Translations under genes and position numbers: made by a program
Shown here: positions 35,141 through 42,933 of the stretch, in pieces
How positions within the stretch are numbered: the stretch's first letter is position 1
How the letters are laid out: the number at the start of each line of letters is the position of its first letter
Assembly (NCBI RefSeq): GCF_005146945.1
Contig: NZ_SWMS01000002.1
Span: 248,001-312,000 of the forward strand
Direction of reading: 5' to 3'
DNA from: Prauserella endophytica
GTDB lineage: Bacteria > Actinomycetota > Actinomycetes > Mycobacteriales > Pseudonocardiaceae
Length of the DNA: 64,000 nt
The notes under the pieces: model-generated
The model's database searches: none
What the model was told of the DNA's origin: nothing
The model's input: only the letters and a program-made list of their open reading frames with translations

Positions 35141-35515
35141 ATGAGCACCACGACCGGTGACCCGCGTCCGCGGGTCCGGACCGGCCCCGACGGTGTCGCC
35201 GTACTCGGCTGGCGGTGCACCGGGTGCGGGTATCCCGTCGCGCAGGCGGTTCTGCGGTGCCCGCTGTGCCGGGGACCCGTCGCGGAGAGCGCGTTCTCGC
35301 CCGAGGGCGAGGTGTGGGCCTCCACGTGCCTGCGCGTGCGGGTGCCCGGCCACACCCCGCCGTACGCGGTGGCCTACGTCGTGCTCGACGACGGGCCTCG
35401 CGTGCTGGTCCACACGCCGGGCGACCGGCCGCTGCCGCCCAGCACCAGGGCCCGGGTCACGGGCACGTCCGGGACCGGCGACCTGCTCGCCGTCCCCGCG
35501 GGGGAGGAGTCATGA
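35141..35515 (+). CDS. DUF35 zinc-ribbon/OB-fold protein
   Basis: 124 residues. The N-terminal rubredoxin-like zinc ribbon has two knuckles, WRCTGCGYP and RCPLCRGP. An OB-like barrel follows (VWASTCLRVRVPG, PPYAVAYVVLDDGPRVLVH). DUF35 proteins pair with thiolase-like Ltp proteins, where they bind acyl-CoA and form aldolase complexes. That partner starts four bases before this gene ends. GAAGGAGA precedes the ATG. Confidence 0.88.
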   Translation: MSTTTGDPRPRVRTGPDGVAVLGWRCTGCGYPVAQAVLRCPLCRGPVAESAFSPEGEVWASTCLRVRVPGHTPPYAVAYVVLDDGPRVLVHTPGDRPLPPSTRARVTGTSGTGDLLAVPAGEES

Positions 35516-36645
35516 GCGCGGCTTTCGTCCACGGCGTCGGCACGTCCCGGTTCGGCCGCCAGCCCGGAGTTGGCGCGCCGTCGCTCGTCCAGCAGGCGGT
35601 CACCGAGGCGCTCGACGACGCCGGTGTCGACGACGTGCGCGAGCTCGACGCCGTCTTCGCGGGCACCGTGTTCGGCGCCCCCGGCACGGCGCAGCGGGCG
35701 CTGCAGCTGCTCGGCATCACCGGTGTTCCGATCCTGACCTTCGAGAACGCCTGCGCGACGTCGTCGACCGCCCTGCACGAGGCGCGCCACGCGGTGCTCT
35801 CCGGCCGTTTCGGGCGCGTGCTCTGCCTTGGCGTGGAGACCATGACCCTGCACTTCTCCGGGCCGATCACGCCCGAGGAGACCGACGCGGAGGGCCGGGC
35901 CGGCCTGGCTTTGCCAGGGGTGTACGCGATGGTCGCCAGCCGCTACGAGCACCTCTACGGCCTCGAGCCGAAGGCGCTCGCGGCCGTCTCGGTGAAGAAC
36001 CGCAGGCACGGGGCGCTCAACCCGCGCGCCCAGCACGGAGCCGAGGTGACCGCCGAGGAGGTTCTCGCCTCCCGGATGGTCGCCGACCCGCTGACGCTGC
36101 TGCAGTGCTGCGACATCTCCGACGCCGCCACGGCCGCGGTGATCGGTGGCGAGCGCGGCGTCGGCCGCGACGTGCGCATCGCGGCCTCGGCACTGCGCTC
36201 GGGCGAGCTGTGGGACCACCGCAGCACCCATCCCTGGGGCTACGAGCTGATGGCCGGCGTGGCCGCGGACGCCTGGCACGAGGCCGGGATCGGCCCCGGC
36301 GACGTGGATGTGTTCGAGGTGCACGACGCCTTCACGATCGGGGAGATCACGGCCACCGAGGCGCTCGGCATCACCGAGCCCGGCGGTGGGTGCGACCTGG
36401 TCCTCTCCGGGCACACCGCGCTCGGCGGCCGCCAGCCGGTGAACCCCTCTGGCGGGCTGCTCAGCCGAGGGCATCCCCTGGGCGCCACCGGGCTGGCCCA
36501 GGTGGCCGAGGCCGTGTGGCAGCTGCGCGGCGAAGCCGGAGCACGACAGGTGGAAGGAGCGCGGGTCGCCGCCGTGGAGACCATGGGCGGCGGCACCGCC
36601 GGAATCGACGGAAACGGGTGTGTGGTGGTGGTGCTCGGTGGTTGA
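35512..36645 (+). CDS. Thiolase-fold lipid-transfer-type protein (Ltp; probable retro-aldolase)
   Basis: 377 residues of the SCP-x/Ltp branch of the thiolase superfamily. It retains a cysteine in ENACATSSTALHE (Cys81), VHDAFTIGEITATEALG and GGLLSRGHPLGATG. The C-terminal CxGG of true thiolases is replaced by ETMGGGTAG, so the second catalytic cysteine is missing. With the overlapping DUF35 gene this matches Ltp2-ChsH2-DUF35-type aldolases that release a short acyl-CoA from a side chain. It overlaps the P450 start by eight bases. Confidence 0.85.
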   Translation: MSAAFVHGVGTSRFGRQPGVGAPSLVQQAVTEALDDAGVDDVRELDAVFAGTVFGAPGTAQRALQLLGITGVPILTFENACATSSTALHEARHAVLSGRFGRVLCLGVETMTLHFSGPITPEETDAEGRAGLALPGVYAMVASRYEHLYGLEPKALAAVSVKNRRHGALNPRAQHGAEVTAEEVLASRMVADPLTLLQCCDISDAATAAVIGGERGVGRDVRIAASALRSGELWDHRSTHPWGYELMAGVAADAWHEAGIGPGDVDVFEVHDAFTIGEITATEALGITEPGGGCDLVLSGHTALGGRQPVNPSGGLLSRGHPLGATGLAQVAEAVWQLRGEAGARQVEGARVAAVETMGGGTAGIDGNGCVVVVLGG

Positions 36646-37864
36646 GACGCTGGAGCTCGACGACATGCTGGGTGGGGAGCGCCTCGCGGACCCCTACCCC
36701 TACTTCGCCCACATGCTGGCGGAGCATCCGGTCCACTGGAACGAGCGGTACCGGGCGTGGTTCCTGCACAGGCACGAGGACGTGCTGTGGGCGCTGCGCA
36801 ACCCCGCCTTCTCGTCCGACCGCGTGCGGCCCGTCTACGAGACGCACCTGTCGGAGGAGAAGCGCGCTGCCAGGGCGCCGACGTTCGAGGTGCTGCGGCA
36901 CTGGATGGTGTTCCTCGACCCGCCGGAGCACACGCGGCTGCGCAAGCTGGTGATGCCCGCGTTCAGCCCGAAACGCGTCGCGACGTGGCGGCCCAGGGTC
37001 GAACAGGTCGTGCAGGAGACCCTCGCCGGGCTGAGGGACCGCGAGCGCTTCGACTTCGTCGCCGACTTCGCGTACCCGATTCCGGCGATCGTGGTGGCCG
37101 AGCTGATCGGCGTCCCCGCCCAGGACCGCGACCTGTTCAAGAAGTGGTCCGACGACATCCTCACGTTGGTCTTCGGCGCGCAGGGTGAGCCGGGGCGGCG
37201 GGAGCTCGCGCAGCAGGGGCTCGTGGAGCTGACCGGTTACCTCTCCGACCTCGTCGCGAAGATCCGGCGCGATCCCGGTGACGACGTGATCTCCAGCCTC
37301 GTCACCGCCCACGACGTGGAGCCCCCGCTCGACGACAGGGAGATCATCGCGACGTGCGCGCTGCTGGTCTTCGGCGGGCACGAGACGACCACGAACCTGA
37401 TCGCCAACGGCACCCGGCAGCTGCTGCGGCACCCCGAGCAGTGGAATCTGCTGCGCGACGAGCCCGAGCGGATCACCACCGCGGTCGAGGAGCTGCTCCG
37501 TTTCGACGGCCCGTCGCGGCTGGAGCAGCGGCTGCTTGCCGAGGACCTCGAGCTGCGCGGCAAGACGCTGCGCAAGGGCGACAACGTCTTCCTCGTCCAG
37601 AGCGCGGCCAACCGCGACCCGGAGGTCTTCGACCGGCCGCACGAGCTCGACATCACGCGCCAGCGCAACAACCACGTCGCCTTCGGCTTCGGCGTCCACC
37701 ACTGCCTCGGCAACTTCCTCGCCCGGCTGGAGGCCCAGGTCGCGATCCCAGCGGTGCTCGACGCCCTGCCCGACCTCGCACTCGACGGGCCGGAGGAATG
37801 GCACACCACGATGATGAGCCGCGGCATGAAGCGGATGCCGGTCCGGCGGGGAGCGGTGTCGTGA
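36638..37864 (+). CDS. Cytochrome P450
   Basis: 408 residues from GTG 36638 (GTG 36620 possible). The I-helix oxygen-binding motif is FGGHETTTN, the K-helix ExxR is EELLR, and the haem-cysteine loop is FGFGVHHCLGNFLAR. Soluble class I bacterial type, so it needs a ferredoxin and a reductase. Suitable genes lie at 40436, 40785 and 42018. It likely hydroxylates the substrate or a side chain. Its end overlaps the SDR that follows. Confidence 0.93.
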   Translation: MVETLELDDMLGGERLADPYPYFAHMLAEHPVHWNERYRAWFLHRHEDVLWALRNPAFSSDRVRPVYETHLSEEKRAARAPTFEVLRHWMVFLDPPEHTRLRKLVMPAFSPKRVATWRPRVEQVVQETLAGLRDRERFDFVADFAYPIPAIVVAELIGVPAQDRDLFKKWSDDILTLVFGAQGEPGRRELAQQGLVELTGYLSDLVAKIRRDPGDDVISSLVTAHDVEPPLDDREIIATCALLVFGGHETTTNLIANGTRQLLRHPEQWNLLRDEPERITTAVEELLRFDGPSRLEQRLLAEDLELRGKTLRKGDNVFLVQSAANRDPEVFDRPHELDITRQRNNHVAFGFGVHHCLGNFLARLEAQVAIPAVLDALPDLALDGPEEWHTTMMSRGMKRMPVRRGAVS

Positions 37865-38616
37865 CCGGCGCGCTCGAAGGGAAGGTCGCCGTCGTCACCG
37901 GCGCCAGCGGCGGCATCGGGCGGGCGATCGCGCTCGCGCTCGCACACGCGGGCGCCGACGTTGGCCTGCTCGCGCGCCGCCGGGAGGCGCTGGAGGAGAC
38001 GGCCGCGCTGATCGAGCCCACGGGCAGGCGGGCGAGCGTGGTCACCGCCGACGTCACCGACGAGGCACAGGTGACCGACGCCGTCGCCAAGGTCGCCGCC
38101 GAGCTCGGCGACCCGACCGTGGTGGTGAACAACGCGGGCGGCGCGCGGTTCCTCGCCCCGCTGGCGGAGATGCGGCTGTCCGGCTGGCAGAAGACGGTGG
38201 CCCTCAACCTGGAGGCCCCGCTGCTCTGCGCGCGCGCCGCCCTGCCAGGGATGATCCGCGCGGGTGGCGGGGCGATCGTCCACATCGGATCGATCGTCGG
38301 AGAGGCCGCCCAGCACGGGATGGCCCACTACGGCACGGCCAAGGCCGGGCTGACCATGCTCAACCGCACGATGGCGCGCGAGTGGGGCAGGCACGGCGTG
38401 CGGAGCAACGTGGTGCAGCCGGGGCTGGTCGACTCCGGAGCGCACGACCACTACGAGGACGACCCCAGCATGGGCAGGCTCTACGCCGCCGAGATCCCGC
38501 TCGGGCGCTGGGCTCGGCCGGAGGAGATCGCCGCCCCCGTGGTGTATCTGGCCTCCGACGCCGCTTCGTTCGTCACCGGCAGCACCCTCGTCGTCGACGG
38601 CGGGCAGATCAGTTGA
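37861..38616 (+). CDS. SDR-family oxidoreductase
   Basis: 251 residues, GTG overlapping the P450 stop (GTGA). Motifs: TGASGGIGRAIALALA, NNAGGARF, GSIVGEAAQHGMAHYGTAK (catalytic Tyr and Lys) and TGSTLVVDGGQIS. Its place directly after the P450 suggests that it oxidises the alcohol the P450 makes, but this is inference from position. Confidence 0.88.
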   Translation: MTGALEGKVAVVTGASGGIGRAIALALAHAGADVGLLARRREALEETAALIEPTGRRASVVTADVTDEAQVTDAVAKVAAELGDPTVVVNNAGGARFLAPLAEMRLSGWQKTVALNLEAPLLCARAALPGMIRAGGGAIVHIGSIVGEAAQHGMAHYGTAKAGLTMLNRTMAREWGRHGVRSNVVQPGLVDSGAHDHYEDDPSMGRLYAAEIPLGRWARPEEIAAPVVYLASDAASFVTGSTLVVDGGQIS

Positions 38617-39113
38617 CCGCCGGGGTCCGCAGGCTCGACCACGTCGCCGTCGCGGTCCGCGACGCGGAGGCGGCGCTCGCGCTCTACGCCGGAGTGCTCG
38701 GCGGGCGGTTCGTCCTCGGCGGCGACAACGACGAGACCGGCAACCGGATCATCCACCTGCGGCTCGGCGGCTTCAAGATCGAGCTGATGCAGCCGCTGCG
38801 GGACGACAGCCTGCTGGCCAGGACCATCGACCGACGCGGCGAGGGCTTCCACCACGTCACCTTCGTGGTGGGCGACGTGACCCGCACCGTGGACGTGGTC
38901 GAGGCGGCGGGGTTCGAGACGGTCGGCACCGACCTCGGCGACCCGACGTGGCGCGAGACGTTCCTGCGGCCACGGCAGACCGGGGGCCTGGTCCAGCTCG
39001 TCGACACCGATCGCGACTGGAGCGGTCCGGTCGACGGCATCACGCTCGACGACGTGCTGGCAGGCCGCGCGGGCTTCGACGGTGCCTGGCCGTGCTGGAA
39101 GGGCACACGCTGA
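38613..39113 (+). CDS. VOC-family protein, methylmalonyl-CoA-epimerase-like
   Basis: 166 residues from TTG 38613, which overlaps the previous TGA (TTGA). The first half starts RRLDHVAVAVRDAEAALALYAGVLGG, the second EGFHHVTFVVGDVTRTVDVVEAAGF, with GGLVQLVD. This arrangement of His, His and Glu is that of methylmalonyl-CoA epimerase and related lyases. It is the last gene of the eleven-gene operon. It is similar to the VOC protein at 45855. Confidence 0.83.
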   Translation: MTAGVRRLDHVAVAVRDAEAALALYAGVLGGRFVLGGDNDETGNRIIHLRLGGFKIELMQPLRDDSLLARTIDRRGEGFHHVTFVVGDVTRTVDVVEAAGFETVGTDLGDPTWRETFLRPRQTGGLVQLVDTDRDWSGPVDGITLDDVLAGRAGFDGAWPCWKGTR

Positions 39114-39413
39114 CGACGAGGTTCCTCCGGACACACCTTGGCGGACTCGCTGGAGGCATCGCGGGGGAGGCCTTGCCGCCGTTGGCGAGGAGGCTCGTCC
39201 GCTTCACCGACCTGGCCCTCACGCGCACGCAGGGCGCGGCCGAGCCGCAGCACGATCGGCTAGCCCGCCGGCCTGATCGTGATCCGGCCGCGTGCGAACC
39301 GCGCCGCCGCCATCCGGGCCGAATGGCACGCGTTCCGCAGCGCCGAACCGCGCCTCGCCGCGTTCACCAGGTACGGGCGGGTACACATCACCATTCGCCG
39401 TGACCGGCTGCGT
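39114..39413. other. Convergent gap with hairpin, no supported gene
   Basis: 300 bases between two converging operons. Short stretches have coding-like composition but no ribosome site or recognisable domain. CACGATC (39251-39257) and GATCGTG (39275-39281) can pair around a GC-rich loop and may terminate both operons. Possibly it also contains a decayed gene fragment. Confidence 0.4.
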
Positions 39414-40439
39414 TCAGCCCACGGCGATGACCGTCTTCACCACCGACTGCGGGTTGTCGTGGGAGAACGCCAGTGCCTCGCCGACCTCGGCGAGGCCGAA
39501 CTCGTGGCTGATGAGGCGGCGGACGTCGTCCTGGTGCCTTCCGGCGAGGGCGATCGCGGCGGGGAAGTCCAGTGTGGACCGGCTGCCGTACACGTCGAGT
39601 TCCTTCGCCGTGAACGTGCGCAGGCCGAGACGCGCGGTCTGCTCGGAGACGCCGACCAGTGAGATCCGGCCCGCGGTGGCGACCACCTCGAAGGCCCGCT
39701 CCGCGACGGCCGCGGCGCCGGTGGCCTCCACCACGACGGGCGCTCCTTCGCCGGAGGTCCATTCGGCGACGTGCTCGGCCAGGTCCTCGACGCCCCGGAC
39801 GGTCACGGCGGCGCCGAGTTTGCGCGCGAGGTCCAGTCTGGACTCGTGGAGGTCGGCGACCATCACCTCGGCGCCCGCGTCCCGTGCGGCGATCACGGCG
39901 CCGAGCCCGATCGGTCCCGCACCGAGGATCAGCACCCGCTCGCCTGCCCGCACGCCGGGGCGGGTGATCGCGCGCAGGCTCACCGAGAGCGTCTCGGCGA
40001 GCGCGGCGACGTCGGCCGTGAGACCGGGCGCCGGGTGGCAGTTGCCGGTGGGCACCGCGACGCGTTCCTGGAAGCCGCCCGGCCGGTGCACGCCCACGGC
40101 GTCCATCGACCGGCAGGTGTTGCGGCGGCCGATCCGGCAGGGGTAACACGTCCCGCACGCCACCACCGGCTCCACGGCCACCCGGTCGCCGACGGCGAGC
40201 GGGCCGGCGTAGCCGCCGGGCAGGGCGGCGACGGTCGCGCTGATCTCGTGCCCCTGGATGAGCGGAAGGCCGGTGGCGTAGCTGCCGTCCCAGATGTGCA
40301 GGTCGGTCCCGCAGATCCCGACCCGCTCCACGGCGAGCAGCGCCTCGTCCTGGCCGGGGTCGGGCGGCGTGACCGGGGCGGTGACGACGGTGCGCAGTCG
40401 CGTGGTGGTGGCGGCGAGGTGCACGTCGCCCCCGCTCAC
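39414..40439 (-). CDS. Zinc-dependent alcohol dehydrogenase (MDR family)
   Basis: 341 residues; GTG 40439 overlaps the ferredoxin stop. Catalytic-zinc region GICGTDLHIWDG and GHEISATV; structural-zinc cysteines in VACGTCYPCRIGRRNTC; nucleotide fold ILGAGPIGLGAVIAARDAGA. It resembles sorbitol- or threonine-dehydrogenase-like enzymes. It is the last gene of the minus-strand operon that also makes the electron-transfer proteins. Confidence 0.88.
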   Translation of the reverse strand: MSGGDVHLAATTTRLRTVVTAPVTPPDPGQDEALLAVERVGICGTDLHIWDGSYATGLPLIQGHEISATVAALPGGYAGPLAVGDRVAVEPVVACGTCYPCRIGRRNTCRSMDAVGVHRPGGFQERVAVPTGNCHPAPGLTADVAALAETLSVSLRAITRPGVRAGERVLILGAGPIGLGAVIAARDAGAEVMVADLHESRLDLARKLGAAVTVRGVEDLAEHVAEWTSGEGAPVVVEATGAAAVAERAFEVVATAGRISLVGVSEQTARLGLRTFTAKELDVYGSRSTLDFPAAIALAGRHQDDVRRLISHEFGLAEVGEALAFSHDNPQSVVKTVIAVG

Positions 40440-40759
40440 GCCGGAGTCTGGGCGGGCAGTCCGGCCACCCGGGGATGGTCGGCGTCCACCGCGCCGAGCC
40501 GGGAGGCGCCTCCGGGGCTGCCGAGCCCGTCGAAGAACTCGGCGTTGACCTTGGTGTAGGCGGCCAGCTCCTCGGGCAGGTCGTCCTCGTAGTAGATGGC
40601 CTCGACCGGGCAGACCGGTTCGCAGGCTCCGCAGTCGACGCACTCGTCGGGGTGGATGTACAGCATCCGAGGGCCCTCGTAGATGCAGTCGACGGGACAT
40701 TCGTCGATGCAGGTCTTGTCCTGCACGTCGACACAGGGCTCGGCGATCACGTAGGTCAT
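40436..40759 (-). CDS. Seven-iron ferredoxin (3Fe-4S/4Fe-4S, FdxA type)
   Basis: 107 residues. The N-terminus MTYVIAEPCVDVQDKTC continues to IDECPVDCIYEG, and DECVDCGACEPVCPVEAI gives the second cluster. This is the standard FdxA arrangement with an extended C-terminal tail (LPEELAAYTKVN). It carries electrons at low potential, perhaps to the P450 together with the [3Fe-4S] ferredoxin at 42018. A GGAGACCC site precedes ATG 40759. Confidence 0.92.
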   Translation of the reverse strand: MTYVIAEPCVDVQDKTCIDECPVDCIYEGPRMLYIHPDECVDCGACEPVCPVEAIYYEDDLPEELAAYTKVNAEFFDGLGSPGGASRLGAVDADHPRVAGLPAQTPA

Positions 40760-40784
40760 CGGGTCTCCTTGGCGGGGGAACGGT

Positions 40785-42008
40785 TCAGGCGGCGTACGTG
40801 GCCGCCGGGTCGGTGAGTGAGGCGAGCAGGTGCTTGCGGACGGCCGCGGCCCGCCGGGGCAGGCCGAGCAGCAGGGCGCCGACGAGCTGCTCGCCGCGGA
40901 AGTAGCCCACCACCGCCTGGCCTTCGAGGTCGCCTTCGAGAACCTCCGTCCGGTCCGCGAGGCCGGGCACGCCGAAGGACTGCAGGCGCAGGTCGTACTG
41001 GTCGGACCAGAACGACGGCAGCGGGGTGAACGGCACCGGGTCCGCTTCCGTGCCCGCGAGGTCCGCGAGCAGGGTGGCGGCGGCGCGGCGCGCGGTCTCC
41101 AGTGGCGTCTGCCAGTGCTCGATCCGGCGCGGGACGTCGTCGAAGAGCGGGTTCGGGAAGCGGGCCACATCGCCGACCGCGACCGCGCCCGTGCCGCCGC
41201 CGAGGCGCAGCCGGTTGTCGGTCACGACGCCGTCGGTGAGGTCGAGTCCGTTGCCCTCCAGCCACTCGACGCAGGGAGCGGAGCCGACGCACTGGACGAG
41301 GACGTCGCCTTTCACCGACGTGCCGTCCGACAGGGCCACGGAGTACGCCCCGCGGGTCCCGCTCACCGAGGCCACCGACACACCGAGCCGGAAGGCGACA
41401 CCGGCGCGTTCGTGGCGGGCCCTGACGGCGTCCCCGACCGCGCGGCCCAGCGGGACCAGCATCGGGGACTCGTCGACGGCGACGACGGTGACGTGGCAGC
41501 CGAGTCCGGTGGCGGTGGCGGCGACCTCGCAGCCGATGAAGCCGGCGCCGATCACGACCACCCTGGCGCCTGGCCGCAGCTCGGCGTGCAGGGCGCGGCA
41601 GTCCTCGATCGTCCGCACCACGTGCCCGGCTCCGGCGGAGTGGTCGATCCGCGCGGGGAGCCGTCGCGGGCGGACGCCGGTGGCGGCGACCAGGCCGTCG
41701 TAGGCGAGCGTGCCGCCGTCGGCGAGGGTGACCGTGCGCGCGGCGAGGTCCGCGGCGACGGCTCGGGAGCCGAAGCGCCACTCGGCTCGCGCGGCCTCGG
41801 GGCGTTGCTTGAAGGCGAGCGTCGCGAGATCCGGACCGTCGGCGAGCGCGGCCTTCGACAGCGGTGGCCGGGTGTAGGGCACGTGCGGCTCTGCGGAGAG
41901 CACGACGACCTCGCCGTCCCAGCCGCCCGCGAGGAGCGCCTCGGTCACCCGCAGACCTCCGAGCGAGCCGCCGACGACGACGATCCGCCGGGCCGGGGGA
42001 GTCGACAT
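40785..42008 (-). CDS. FAD-dependent ferredoxin reductase
   Basis: 407 residues. FAD motif RIVVVGGSLGGLRVTEAL at the start, VPYTRPPLSK, NAD motif VVVIGAGFIGCEVAATATGLG in the middle, and GAVAVGDVARFPNPLF. The C-terminal dimer-like domain has FWSDQYDLRLQSFG. Typical reductase of P450 or dioxygenase systems. It sits between two ferredoxin genes and should transfer electrons from NAD(P)H to them. Confidence 0.93.
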   Translation of the reverse strand: MSTPPARRIVVVGGSLGGLRVTEALLAGGWDGEVVVLSAEPHVPYTRPPLSKAALADGPDLATLAFKQRPEAARAEWRFGSRAVAADLAARTVTLADGGTLAYDGLVAATGVRPRRLPARIDHSAGAGHVVRTIEDCRALHAELRPGARVVVIGAGFIGCEVAATATGLGCHVTVVAVDESPMLVPLGRAVGDAVRARHERAGVAFRLGVSVASVSGTRGAYSVALSDGTSVKGDVLVQCVGSAPCVEWLEGNGLDLTDGVVTDNRLRLGGGTGAVAVGDVARFPNPLFDDVPRRIEHWQTPLETARRAAATLLADLAGTEADPVPFTPLPSFWSDQYDLRLQSFGVPGLADRTEVLEGDLEGQAVVGYFRGEQLVGALLLGLPRRAAAVRKHLLASLTDPAATYAA

Positions 42009-42017
42009 GATGGCTCG

Positions 42018-42206
42018 TTACCCCTCGATCGTGATGGCCTGCACGGGGCAGGCCATGGCGGCGGCCTCGACGTCTGCGCGCGCGGTCTCCTCGGCGCTTG
42101 CCTGGTAGACGAGCTCGCCGGCGTCGTCGAGGTCGAAGACGTCCGGCGCCGCGAAGACGCACTGCCCGTAGTTCTGGCAGAGCGCCAGGTCGACGTTGAT
42201 CCTCAC
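42018..42206 (-). CDS. Small [3Fe-4S] ferredoxin
   Basis: 62 residues, GTG 42206 overlapping the VOC stop. The cluster ligands are CQNYGQC (C-x5-C) and a late CPVQAI. This three-cysteine form is the usual P450 partner in actinomycetes, for which the reductase gene lies ten bases downstream. The start MRINVDLALCQNYGQC and acidic middle (DVFDLDDAGELV) are typical. Confidence 0.92.
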   Translation of the reverse strand: MRINVDLALCQNYGQCVFAAPDVFDLDDAGELVYQASAEETARADVEAAAMACPVQAITIEG

Positions 42207-42763
42207 GGCCGGCCTCCGCCCTGCAGCCCCGGGTCGGTGTAGAAGCGCTGGGTCATCTCCTTGAGCAGGTCGGCGTTCTCGGCGTTGCCGGGGTGCGGCA
42301 CCCACCGGTCGCCGCCGACCTGGTAGCGCGTGGCGAGCTCGATGAGCACGCCGTGGGCCTTCGACTCGGGCAGGAAGTTCCATTTCAGCCACGGCATCGT
42401 GTCGGGGTGGCTGTCCTCGTCGAGCAGGACGGGCAGCCCGGCGGCGCGGCACTGCTCCATCGTGTGGCCGAAGTTGTCGCTCAGGAACGCGATGTGGTGG
42501 ACGAACTCGCCGCGCTTGGCGAGCACCTTGTGCACCCAGCTGTCCGGGGAGCCCGGTGCCCACATCTGGATCGAGACGCCCGTGGGGTCGGGGTTCTGGA
42601 AGGTCGCCCACACCATCTCGGTCCCGTCCGAGCTGCCCCGGGAGTACGTGATCGTCTCGGTCATCTCCGGCGTGAGCACGCCGAGGATGTCCTTCCAGTC
42701 GGCGATGGCCTGGTCGAGATCCTTCACGCAGAGCGCGATGTGGTCGATGTGCACACGGGTCAT
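42203..42763 (-). CDS. VOC-family protein
   Basis: 186 residues. Half-barrel starts: VHIDHIALCVKDLDQAIADWKDILG and FVHHIAFLSDNFGHTMEQCRAAGL; then HGVLIELATRYQVGGDRW supplies the metal glutamate. It is the first gene of the leftward operon, 40 bases from operator site 5. The ATG has GAAAGGAAGACCCC upstream. It could be an epimerase, lyase or dioxygenase; no firm choice is possible. Confidence 0.85.
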   Translation of the reverse strand: MTRVHIDHIALCVKDLDQAIADWKDILGVLTPEMTETITYSRGSSDGTEMVWATFQNPDPTGVSIQMWAPGSPDSWVHKVLAKRGEFVHHIAFLSDNFGHTMEQCRAAGLPVLLDEDSHPDTMPWLKWNFLPESKAHGVLIELATRYQVGGDRWVPHPGNAENADLLKEMTQRFYTDPGLQGGGRP

Positions 42764-42803
42764 GGGGTCTTCCTTTCGTCGCCCTCGACTCCTCCATGTT
42801 TAC

Positions 42804-42817
42804 ACCAAACGATTGGT
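42804..42817. promoter_or_regulatory. ACCAA-N4-TTGGT operator, site 5
   Basis: ACCAAACGATTGGT, the same 14 bases as site 1. It faces the leftward operon; a TTTTAT -10-like hexamer at 42825-42820 lies just upstream on that strand. Confidence 0.78.
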
Positions 42818-42839
42818 TGATAAAAGTCCAGGGACGTGC

Positions 42840-42868
42840 TTGACATCACTAGGAGGGCAGTGTTCCAT
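42840..42868 (+). promoter_or_regulatory. Candidate promoter of the rightward acyl-CoA dehydrogenase operon
   Basis: TTGACA at 42840-42845, a 17-base spacer and a weak TTCCAT at 42863-42868. Site 6 begins seven bases later. The -35 box is perfect, the -10 poor. Confidence 0.45.
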
Positions 42869-42874
42869 GAATCA

Positions 42875-42888
42875 AGCAATCGTTTGGT
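42875..42888. promoter_or_regulatory. ACCAA-N4-TTGGT operator, site 6
   Basis: AGCAATCGTTTGGT, one mismatch from the reverse complement of sites 1 and 5. It controls the rightward operon, and with site 5 it brackets this divergent promoter region; the two centres are 71 bases apart. Confidence 0.68.
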
Positions 42889-42933
42889 GGAAATACCAAG
42901 AGCCGCCGTATGGCCGGCTGATCAGGAGGGACC

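Noticed and set aside
35512-36645. Second ordinary beta-ketothiolase
   Set aside because: The C-terminal catalytic cysteine motif is missing and a DUF35 gene overlaps it, so an Ltp-type aldolase is more likely.
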